From assembly GCA_934668605.1 (NCBI GenBank), contig CAKUNY010000042.1, forward strand, positions 1 through 14,192: a stretch of 14,192 nucleotides of DNA, read 5' to 3'. The DNA comes from an uncultured Oscillospiraceae bacterium (lineage in GTDB: Bacteria; Bacillota; Clostridia; Oscillospirales; Oscillospiraceae). The notes beneath the pieces were generated by a model. It made no database searches. It was not told the DNA's origin and was given only the letters and a program-made list of their open reading frames with translations. A program made the translations under genes and the position numbers. How positions within the stretch are numbered: the stretch's first letter is position 1; each line of letters opens with the position of its first letter. Of the stretch, positions 1 through 5,445 are shown one piece after another.

Positions 1-1166
1 ACCACGCAGCCGGTGAGGGCGAAGGCCTTCGTGCCGGGGCTCTTTTCCGTGCCGATGGTGCGGAACCATTCGCTGCCTCTGCGGACAACGACGGGAACGC
101 ACGCGAAGGTTTCAACGTTATTGAGGATCGTCGGCCGCGCCCACAGACCCTGCTCAACCGTACGGGGCGGCTTGACACGCGGCATGCCGCGGCGGCCTTC
201 GATGGCTGCCGTCAGAGCGCTGCCTTCGCCGCAGACGAACGCACCCGCGCCGCGGTTAATATTGATGCGGAAGTTAAAGCCGGAGCCGAGGATATTTTCA
301 CCCAGAAGACCGGCTTCTTCGGCCTTGGCGATCGCCGTGCGAAGGCGTTTGACCGCCAGAGGATACTCCGCGCGGACGTAGATGTAGCCTTCGTCGCTTC
401 CTGCGGCGCGGCCTGCGATCATCATGCCCTCGAGAATCGCGTGGGGGTTGCCTTCCATGATGGACTGATCCATGAACGCGCCGGGGTCGCCTTCGTCACC
501 GTTACAGACAACGTATTTCTTGCCCTCGGGCATCCGGCGGACGCTTTCCCACTTTTTGCCGGTCGGGAAGCCCGCGCCGCCTCTGCCGCGCAGGCCGGAA
601 TCCACGACCTCTGCGCAGATCTCGGCGGGCGTCATGTCAAACAGCGCCTTTTCCAGAGCCGCATAGCCGTCGTGCGCCAGATATTCGTCCAGATCTTCCG
701 CGTCGGTGTTGCCGCTGGTCTCGAGAACGACGCGTTTCTGCTTTTTATAGAAGGGGATATCGTCGTGCTTGACGTAGGTGGTGTCGTTGAGCTTGTACAA
801 AAGACGCTCGATAACTTCGCCGTGGAGGATGGTCTTTTCGAGGATCTCCTCGCAGTCTTCCGGATGGACGTGGGTGTAGAAAATACCCTCAGGCTGGATC
901 TCGATCAGCGGTCCCATCTCGCAGAAGCCCTGACATCCGCTTCGCTTGAAGTGGAGCGTATCCTTGCCGCCCTCTTCGCGCAGCGCCACGCGGGTCTTGA
1001 GATGTTTCTCCTGGCAGAGCTCCTGAAGCTTGTCATAAACCTTCATCGCACCGCCCGCGATACAACCGGTACCGGCACAGACGAGGATCACGCGCTGTTC
1101 TGTTGCAAGCCAGGCCTTTGCCTGCTCGCGGCGGGCTTTCAGTACCTCTCTCGTTCCGATTCTCAT
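1..1166 (-). CDS. NuoF-like NADH-binding subunit of a bifurcating hydrogenase or related oxidoreductase (HydB/HndC type), partial
   Basis: The 388 visible residues are the N-terminal part of a HydB/HndC-type protein; the left edge removes the rest. Residues 1-100 look like a thioredoxin-fold [2Fe-2S] domain, with C30-x4-C35 and C78-x3-C82. The NuoF core follows: GRGGAGFPTGKKW (about 194-206), CNGDEGDPGAFMD (221-233) and GAGAFVCGEGSAL (306-318), which bind FMN and NADH. Family members oxidise or reduce NAD(H) in the cytoplasm and pass electrons to an iron-sulfur partner, often an [FeFe] hydrogenase. The start ATG overlaps the stop of the upstream NuoE-like gene (ATGA), so the two are probably translationally coupled. 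Full-length family members are near 600 residues and usually end in a [4Fe-4S] site and ferredoxin domains that are not visible here. The catalytic hydrogenase gene, if present, would lie off the left edge. It could instead serve a formate dehydrogenase or another NADH-ferredoxin enzyme. Confidence 0.9.
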   Translation of the reverse strand, partial: MRIGTREVLKARREQAKAWLATEQRVILVCAGTGCIAGGAMKVYDKLQELCQEKHLKTRVALREEGGKDTLHFKRSGCQGFCEMGPLIEIQPEGIFYTHVHPEDCEEILEKTILHGEVIERLLYKLNDTTYVKHDDIPFYKKQKRVVLETSGNTDAEDLDEYLAHDGYAALEKALFDMTPAEICAEVVDSGLRGRGGAGFPTGKKWESVRRMPEGKKYVVCNGDEGDPGAFMDQSIMEGNPHAILEGMMIAGRAAGSDEGYIYVRAEYPLAVKRLRTAIAKAEEAGLLGENILGSGFNFRININRGAGAFVCGEGSALTAAIEGRRGMPRVKPPRTVEQGLWARPTILNNVETFACVPVVVRRGSEWFRTIGTEKSPGTKAFALTGCV

Positions 1167-1648
1167 TGCGCAGAGCCCTCCTTTGCCCGGATTTCTTCCA
1201 GCAGCGCCACTGCCCGGTCGGGGTCCATCTTCGCGTGGACCTCGCCGTCGATCGTCATGACGGGCGCAAGTCCGCACGCGCCAAGACATGCGACCGTCTC
1301 GAGCGTGAACAGGCCGTCGTCGGACGTTTTGCGCTTGCCGCTCAGGCCGAGATAGGCGTAGACAGCGTCATAGATGGGCTGGGACTTCCGAACATGACAT
1401 GCCGTGCCGTTGCAGACCTTGACCAGATGCTTGCCCTTGGCCTCCAGCGAGAAATTCTCGAAGAAGGTTGCCACACCGTAGACCTTGGAAATGGCCACGT
1501 TCAGCTCCTTGGCGATCAGCTCCAGGTTCTCCTGGCTCAGATAGCTGTTCTCCGCCTGCACATCCTGCAAAATCGCAATCAGGGCGGCGGGATCCCGCCC
1601 ATGCGTGTCTATGATCTGCATGGTTCTTGCGCATTGCGCTTCATTCAT
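1163..1648 (-). CDS. NuoE-like [2Fe-2S] subunit of a bifurcating hydrogenase or related oxidoreductase (HydC/HndA type)
   Basis: This 161-residue protein has the usual length of a NuoE/HydC/HndA subunit. A helical N-terminal part includes the family stretch around ISKVYGVATFFENF (53-66). It is followed by a thioredoxin-like fold with four cluster ligands, C79-x4-C84 (in CNGTACHVR) and C121-x3-C125 (in CLGACGLAP). These bind one [2Fe-2S] cluster that relays electrons to or from the NuoF-like partner. The ATG at 1648 has a GGGGG-containing ribosome binding site about 10 nt upstream. The gene overlaps the next by 4 bp (ATGA). It is the first gene of its transcript, behind a long leader and a sigma-A-like promoter near 1917-1945. 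Family assignment is firm. Whether the complex is a hydrogenase or another NADH-dependent bifurcating enzyme cannot be told from these two subunits alone. Confidence 0.92.
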   Translation of the reverse strand: MNEAQCARTMQIIDTHGRDPAALIAILQDVQAENSYLSQENLELIAKELNVAISKVYGVATFFENFSLEAKGKHLVKVCNGTACHVRKSQPIYDAVYAYLGLSGKRKTSDDGLFTLETVACLGACGLAPVMTIDGEVHAKMDPDRAVALLEEIRAKEGSAQ

Positions 1649-1736
1649 TGCGGTTCTTCCCCCTTAGCTTTCATATTTCGTCGCCGGAACCGGACCTGTG
1701 CGCCGGGACAGGCAAATTCGACAAAAGGAATAAAAG

Positions 1737-1850
1737 ACCCGCACCGTAGCCGGAGATATGACATGCAGCATTTCTCAGGAACAATGGCGAAAGGAAGGCT
1801 TCGGTGCGGGTTGGAGTCCGGCCGCGGAATGGGAGCGGCGCGGCCAGACG
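1737..1850 (-). promoter_or_regulatory. Structured leader or small RNA candidate upstream of the hydrogenase genes
   Basis: Between the predicted promoter (1917-1945) and the NuoE-like start lie about 260 untranslated bases with strong potential pairing. One helix pairs 1817-1827 with 1840-1850 (11 bp, one G-U on the minus strand, 12-nt loop). A second pairs 1737-1746 with 1802-1811 (10 bp, perfect) and extends after an A-A mismatch by 1748-1751 with 1797-1800. Inside it is a small hairpin, 1753-1760 with 1769-1776, also interrupted by one mismatch. On the minus strand the second helix is followed by a U-rich run (1736-1722), like an imperfect terminator. A further weak hairpin lies at 1695-1712. 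I do not recognise it as a known riboswitch, 6S RNA, SRP RNA or T-box. It may be an attenuator for the operon or a separate small RNA. Confidence 0.4.
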
Positions 1851-1916
1851 GAGCAGTATTTGTGATGTTGAAATGGGATAGATTCGATTTCTAAATTCAG
1901 GATATTTATATTGTTT

Positions 1917-1945
1917 ATAATATATGAAAAATGTCGCAAATTCAA
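1917..1945 (-). promoter_or_regulatory. Sigma-A-type promoter for the hydrogenase gene pair
   Basis: On the minus strand, TTGAAT (1945-1940) and TATTAT (1922-1917) are separated by exactly 17 bases in an AT-rich stretch. Transcription would start near 1910, leaving a leader of about 260 nt before the NuoE-like gene. The bidirectional terminator at 2037-2072 insulates it from the aminotransferase gene upstream. Confidence 0.6.
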
Positions 1946-2036
1946 TGTGCTTCTTAGACAGGATATACCAAGCAATTTTGTGCAGTTGCGGCTGACCCAT
2001 GCCGAATTTAACATATTTAACTGCACAAAAGAGGAG

Positions 2037-2072
2037 AAAAAGCTTCGCATGGATCACCATACGAAGCTTTTT
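2037..2072 (-). terminator. Bidirectional intrinsic terminator after the aminotransferase gene
   Basis: Perfect 11-bp arms (2037-2047 and 2062-2072) begin with five A and end with five T. Inside, after one mismatch, ATGG and CCAT pair around an ATCA loop. The A and T runs flanking the GC-containing stem give a U-rich tail in either direction. It lies 68 bases past the aminotransferase stop codon and would end that minus-strand transcript. Confidence 0.8.
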
Positions 2073-2139
2073 GGAAATTATTCGATATAAATTTATCGGT
2101 AAAAAATGGACGAATCAGGAGAATGCAGAACTCGGATGC

Positions 2140-3309
2140 TCAGCCGCACATGATTCTGCGCAGATTGCTCAGCCGGTCGAGCGCGGCGAGGAGCGTTTCG
2201 TCCTTTTTCGCGAAATGAAGCCTTACGATGTGGTTGACGTCCTCGTCGAAGAACGAGCTGCCCGGAACGCAGGCCACGCCGACCTTCTGCGCCATCTCGA
2301 CGCAGAAGTCCACGTCGGACTGTCCCTTTTTCATATAGGGCGCAACGTCAGCCAGCACGAAATACGTGCCCTCGGGGTCTGTAAAGGGGATACCGAGTTC
2401 CTTCATGCCGCCGGTGAAGATCTCCTTCATGTGCGCGTAATGGTCGCCGAACTCGCGGTAGTAATCATCCGGCATCTCGAGGCCGACCACTGCGGCCTCC
2501 ATCAGAGGCGACGGCGCGCCGACGGTGTTGAAATCGTGATACTGCTTGATCCTGTCCATGATGGGCTGCGGGGCGATCGCGTAGCCAAGGCGCCAACCGG
2601 TGACAGAGTAGGTCTTCGACAAGCTCGAGCAGCTGACCGTCCGCTCCCACATGCCGGGAAGAGACGCCATGTAGACCATCTCGCGCCCATCGTAGACAAT
2701 GTGCTCGTACACCTCGTCCATGATGGCATACACGTCATACTTGATGCAAAGCTCGGAAATGAGCTTCAGCTCTTCATACGTAAAGACCTTGCCGCTGGGG
2801 TTCGAGGGGTTGCAGATGAGAATGGCCTTCGGATGCTGCCGGAACGCATCCTCCAGAACCTCCGGGTCAAAGTGGAACGACGGGGGAACGAGGGGAACAA
2901 AGATGGGCGTGCAGTCGGCCATGATGGCCTGTGCGCGGTAGTTTTCAAAATACGGCGAGAACATGACGATCTTGTCGCCGGGGTTTGTCAGCGCGAAGAT
3001 GGTGTCGACCATAGCTTCGGTCGAGCCGATGGTCACGACGATGTTCGTCTCCGGGTCGATGGGAATGCCCATGAACCTGCCGCACTTGCGGCTGACCGCG
3101 CGGCGGAAGTTCGGCGCGCCCATCGTGATCGGGTACTGGTGGGGGCCTTCCTGACTGACCTCACGCAGCCGGTCGGTCATGGCCTTCGGGGGATCAAAGT
3201 CCGGGAAGCCCTGCGCCAGATTGATCGCGCCGCAATCGAGGCTCACGCGCGTCATACGGCGAATGACGGAGTCGGTGAAATGCTTGTTTCGTCTGCTCAG
3301 TTCCTGCAT
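2140..3309 (-). CDS. PLP-dependent class I/II aminotransferase
   Basis: A 389-residue fold-type I aminotransferase, the usual family length. It transfers an amino group between an amino acid and a 2-oxo acid in the cytoplasm. Visible features are the N-terminal INLAQGFPDFDPP (29-41), NPSNPSGK (167-174), the PLP-binding aspartate D198 with Y201, the Schiff-base lysine K232 in SSLSKTYSVTGWRLGY, and the C-terminal substrate-carboxylate arginine R363 in IVRLHF. The sequence resembles the aspartate, aromatic and methionine aminotransferase branch, but the substrate cannot be assigned. The ATG at 3309 has GAAGG about 9 nt upstream. An out-of-frame ATG at 3316 lies just before it. It is a single-gene transcript, with its own promoter overlapped by a palindrome (3348-3376) and a terminator at 2037-2072. 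Confidence 0.93.
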   Translation of the reverse strand: MQELSRRNKHFTDSVIRRMTRVSLDCGAINLAQGFPDFDPPKAMTDRLREVSQEGPHQYPITMGAPNFRRAVSRKCGRFMGIPIDPETNIVVTIGSTEAMVDTIFALTNPGDKIVMFSPYFENYRAQAIMADCTPIFVPLVPPSFHFDPEVLEDAFRQHPKAILICNPSNPSGKVFTYEELKLISELCIKYDVYAIMDEVYEHIVYDGREMVYMASLPGMWERTVSCSSLSKTYSVTGWRLGYAIAPQPIMDRIKQYHDFNTVGAPSPLMEAAVVGLEMPDDYYREFGDHYAHMKEIFTGGMKELGIPFTDPEGTYFVLADVAPYMKKGQSDVDFCVEMAQKVGVACVPGSSFFDEDVNHIVRLHFAKKDETLLAALDRLSNLRRIMCG

Positions 3310-3347
3310 GCTGCATACCTTCTTTGATGAAAATTAAATTTGTCTGT

Positions 3348-3373
3348 ACTTTAGCACTTTCAGTTGCTAAAGT
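3348..3373. promoter_or_regulatory. Probable operator palindrome within the aminotransferase promoter
   Basis: Perfect 9-bp arms, ACTTTAGCA (3348-3356) and TGCTAAAGT (3365-3373), are separated by 8 bases and cover the -10 box, the spacer and half of the -35 box. A repressor dimer bound here would block RNA polymerase directly. The arms resemble half of the CIRCE heat-shock operator, but the total length is too short for CIRCE. The regulator is unknown. Confidence 0.55.
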
Positions 3374-3376
3374 CAA
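3348..3376 (-). promoter_or_regulatory. Sigma-A-type promoter of the aminotransferase gene
   Basis: On the minus strand TTGACT (3376-3371), a 17-base spacer and TAAAGT (3353-3348) form a near-consensus promoter. Transcription would start near 3341, about 30 bases before the aminotransferase ATG. The -35 and -10 boxes lie partly within the two arms of a palindrome described separately. Confidence 0.75.
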
Positions 3377-3400
3377 TGCGCGATGTGTCGGAATTTAGAC

Positions 3401-3435
3401 AAAAAAAGGCTGCATTTCTGTGAGAAATGCAGCCT
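3401..3435 (-). terminator. Intrinsic terminator of the symporter transcript
   Basis: A perfect 13-bp stem (3407-3419 with 3423-3435) with a 3-base loop is followed on the minus strand by seven T. It lies about 300 bases past the transporter stop codon. The intervening repeat elements are therefore probably transcribed as its 3' untranslated region. It also sits just upstream of the aminotransferase promoter. Confidence 0.88.
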
Positions 3436-3465
3436 ATGCCTGATTTTGTACAAACTATTCCAAAT

Positions 3466-3578
3466 ACGCGTAGGGGTCGATGCCCACATCGACCCGGCAG
3501 AATGCACTGGTATTACAGAAATCCAATGCGATTTCGATCGTACCCAATGGGGCGATGTGGGCATCGCCCCCTGCGCGT
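3466..3578 (+). repeat. Inverted-repeat element copy A (MITE-like)
   Basis: Two 30-base arms (3466-3495 and 3549-3578) are reverse complements with three mismatches. Each arm is itself a hairpin: 3474-3482 pairs with 3487-3495 around CCCA, and 3549-3557 pairs with 3562-3570. The 53-base centre resembles that of copy B in the same orientation. It encodes nothing evident and lies 15 bases from copy B in the 3' region of the transporter transcript. Confidence 0.8.
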
Positions 3579-3593
3579 TAAGAGAGGAAATTC

Positions 3594-3699
3594 CGTAGGG
3601 GCGGACGACTCTGTCCGCCCGCAGAAGGCTCCTGTTTTTATGGAAATCTACGGCGAATTCGTAACTTCCCAAGGGCGGACAGAGTCGTCCGCCCCTACG
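3594..3699 (+). repeat. Inverted-repeat element copy B (MITE-like)
   Basis: Terminal 27-base arms (3594-3620 and 3673-3699) are perfect reverse complements. Each arm also folds on itself (GGGCGGAC with GTCCGCCC). The element is 106 bp, the same length as copy C. Its 52-base centre matches that of copy C in the opposite orientation at 31 of 37 positions over the best stretch, while the arm sequence differs from copies A and C apart from the GTAGGGG end. It ends 34 bases past the transporter stop codon. Confidence 0.85.
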
Positions 3700-3732
3700 A
3701 ACGTTATACATGCATTAAATTTGTACGTATGA

Positions 3733-5064
3733 TCAGAATGCGATATTCATGAACAGCGCGACGCAGCAGAGAATGACGGCCATTGGGACGTAGATATATC
3801 TGCCTGCGTTATACCAGAGCGCGCCGTGCTTTTTGTTGCTGCCGGTGTTGATGGCGGCCAGCAGCTCGTCCTTTTTCATGACGTAGAACCACGAGATCGC
3901 GCCGAGCGTCGCGCCGATGGGGATGATGTAGATCGAAACCAGATCCATCCACGGCCCCCACTTGGAGATCGGCTCCATGAAAAGACCGGCGCCGAGGCAC
4001 AGAACGCAGATGATGGCGAGCACGACTGTGCGGCTCAGCTTCGGGAACTTATGAAGAAGCGATTCCGCGACGGCCTCGAACATGTTTTGCAGCGAGCTTA
4101 CGCCAGCAAAGATCATAGCCAGATACAGAATGATGGCAAAGAGTCTTCCGAGGGGAATGTCCTGCAAAATGGTCGGCAGCGTGACAAACAGGAGGCTGGG
4201 GCCTGCGCCGACGTCCAAGTTATAGGAGAAGCAGGCGGGGATGATAACGAGCGCCGCGACAATGGCCGCGATCGTATCGAAAATGGCCGTGTGCTGTCCC
4301 ATTGCGACAACGTCCTCATCCTTGGACAGATACGCGCCGTAGACGATCATGCCGCTTCCGGTGACGGACAGGGAGAAAAACGCCTGACCCATCGCCCAGA
4401 TCCAGATCATCGGGTCTTTGAGCGCTTCCCAGCGCGGAGTGAACATAAACTTGTAGCCATCCAGACTTCCGGGCAAAAACGCCACACGAACGGCGAGGAC
4501 GAGGAAGATCAGGAAGAACGTCGGCATCATGATCTTGTTGGTTTTTTCGATGCTGTGCGCGCCGAGATAGAGTGTCAGCAGCGTTCCGACCACGACGATC
4601 ACATGATAGGGAACAACGGAAAAATCACCCGAGGAGAACGAGCCGAACCATGCGGCGGTGTCTGCCGTCATGAGCGTTCCGAGGGTGGAATCGACCAGCG
4701 CCTTTAAAATGTACGCGACAATGATCGCGTAGCCGATCGCGATGCACAACGAGCCCGCCAGCGGCAGCCAGCCGAGAAGGCCGCCGGCCTTTCCCATCTT
4801 TTTGCCGCGCGTTGCCCATGCGTTTTCATACGCGCCGAGCGTACCGGTTGCGGCTCTTCTGCCCATTGCGAACTCCGCCGGGAGCGCGACGTGGCTGAAA
4901 ATGAAGACGAACAGCAGATAGACGAGCAAAAACGCCCCGCCGCCGTTGCTGCCGAGCTTGTTGGGAAAGCCCCAGACGTTGGCCATGCCGACGGCAGAGC
5001 CGACCGACGCGAGAATAAAGCCCCAGCGGCTGGCAAAATGCTTGGTGTGTTTGGAGTTTTTCAT
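3733..5064 (-). CDS. Neurotransmitter:sodium symporter (SNF/NSS) family transporter
   Basis: A 443-residue polytopic membrane protein of the LeuT/MhsT family, which takes up amino acids or related compounds with sodium. The first helix carries GFILASVGSAVGMANVWGFP (15-34) and is followed by the unwound-region signature NGGGAF (40-45). A later IEKTNKIMMP motif and about 11-12 hydrophobic helices fit bacterial NSS proteins. The position of the usual extracellular-gate arginine of the family (W-R-F-P) is glycine (G32). I start at the ATG at 5064, with AGGGCGG 7 bases upstream; an in-frame TTG at 5115 would add 17 unlikely hydrophilic residues. A 7-codon ORF (5084-5061) overlaps this start. The gene has its own near-consensus promoter (5164-5192) and a terminator at 3401-3435. 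The substrate cannot be predicted. Confidence 0.92.
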   Translation of the reverse strand: MKNSKHTKHFASRWGFILASVGSAVGMANVWGFPNKLGSNGGGAFLLVYLLFVFIFSHVALPAEFAMGRRAATGTLGAYENAWATRGKKMGKAGGLLGWLPLAGSLCIAIGYAIIVAYILKALVDSTLGTLMTADTAAWFGSFSSGDFSVVPYHVIVVVGTLLTLYLGAHSIEKTNKIMMPTFFLIFLVLAVRVAFLPGSLDGYKFMFTPRWEALKDPMIWIWAMGQAFFSLSVTGSGMIVYGAYLSKDEDVVAMGQHTAIFDTIAAIVAALVIIPACFSYNLDVGAGPSLLFVTLPTILQDIPLGRLFAIILYLAMIFAGVSSLQNMFEAVAESLLHKFPKLSRTVVLAIICVLCLGAGLFMEPISKWGPWMDLVSIYIIPIGATLGAISWFYVMKKDELLAAINTGSNKKHGALWYNAGRYIYVPMAVILCCVALFMNIAF

Positions 5065-5084
5065 GTGTGTTCCGCCCTGCGCAT
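5061..5084 (-). promoter_or_regulatory. Possible 7-codon leader ORF overlapping the transporter start
   Basis: On the minus strand an ATG at 5084 follows AAAGGAA by 6 bases and opens MRRAEHT. Its TGA stop overlaps the transporter ATG (ATGA). Its ribosome binding site is stronger than that of the transporter itself, so it could drive translation by coupling or simply be chance. No sign of amino-acid-specific codon clustering is seen. Confidence 0.25.
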
Positions 5085-5163
5085 GGCAGGTTCCTTTCTC
5101 TTTTTCCGAAAGCAAAAGCAGCCGATGATCGCACCGGCCGCTTCAGCACTTTACATCTTTTCT

Positions 5164-5192
5164 ATTGTAAATCGTTTAAGCATGAAAGTCAA
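5164..5192 (-). promoter_or_regulatory. Sigma-A-type promoter of the NSS transporter gene
   Basis: On the minus strand TTGACT (5192-5187), a 17-base spacer and TACAAT (5169-5164) match consensus at 10 of 12 positions. Transcription would start near 5157, leaving a leader of about 93 nt. A 20-bp direct repeat lies 50 to 106 bases upstream of the -35 box. Confidence 0.85.
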
Positions 5193-5240
5193 GGAGAACC
5201 TGTTTTTGTGCATAATGATGTGAAACTTGTGAAAAAACAG

Positions 5241-5298
5241 TTTACATAATTCAAAATCTGCGATGCGCCGAAAAATGATTTACATAATTCAAAATCTG
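5241..5298. repeat. Two 20-bp direct repeats upstream of the transporter promoter
   Basis: An identical 20-base sequence, starting TTTACATAATTC and ending AATCTG, occurs at 5241-5260 and 5279-5298, a period of 38 bases. The 18 bases between are unrelated. Relative to the predicted transporter start site the copies lie at about -84 to -103 and -122 to -141, a plausible place for an activator or remote repressor. They may alternatively be remnants of a small duplication next to repeat copy C. Confidence 0.75.
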
Positions 5299-5316
5299 TG
5301 TTGCCCCCCAAAATTG

Positions 5317-5422
5317 CGTAGGGGTCGATGCCCACATCGCCCCAAGTGAAGTTGCGAATTCGCCGAAGGTTTCCGTAAAATCGGATTTTTCCGCCGGGTC
5401 GATGTGGGCATCGACCCCTACG
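5317..5422 (-). repeat. Inverted-repeat element copy C (MITE-like), opposite orientation
   Basis: 27-base arms (5317-5343 and 5396-5422) are reverse complements with one mismatch, and each folds into its own hairpin around CCCA or TGGG. The arms are nearly identical to those of copy A, whereas the 52-base centre is closest to copy B read on the minus strand. It lies 23 bases past the nadE stop codon, so it may form the 3' end structure of the nadE transcript. I see no other terminator there. Confidence 0.82.
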
Positions 5423-5445
5423 AAAATAACGGAAGATTTAAGAGA

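Noticed and set aside
441..1355. 304-codon plus-strand open frame
   Set aside because: It is antisense to the NuoF-like and NuoE-like genes, whose cysteine and flavin motifs are unmistakable on the minus strand.
1981..2025. Rex redox operator near TTAAATATGTTAAA upstream of the hydrogenase promoter
   Set aside because: A Rex site would be expected for such genes, but the sequence does not match the TTGTTAA-N4-TTAACAA pattern well enough.
2049..2090. 13-codon plus-strand ORF after a GAGGAG sequence
   Set aside because: It lies inside the bidirectional terminator hairpin, with too long a spacing from the Shine-Dalgarno-like sequence.
1999..3327. Long plus-strand open frame of 442 codons
   Set aside because: It lies antisense to the clearly recognisable aminotransferase gene and has no recognisable motif. 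GC-rich codon use opens such shadow frames.
3348..3373. CIRCE (HrcA) operator
   Set aside because: The half-site AGTGCTAA is similar, but CIRCE has 9-base arms with a 9-base spacer and a different arm sequence; here the length and one arm do not fit.
3466..3699. CRISPR array
   Set aside because: The repeated units are arms of two inverted-repeat elements with a conserved core between, not direct repeats with unique spacers, and no cas gene is present.
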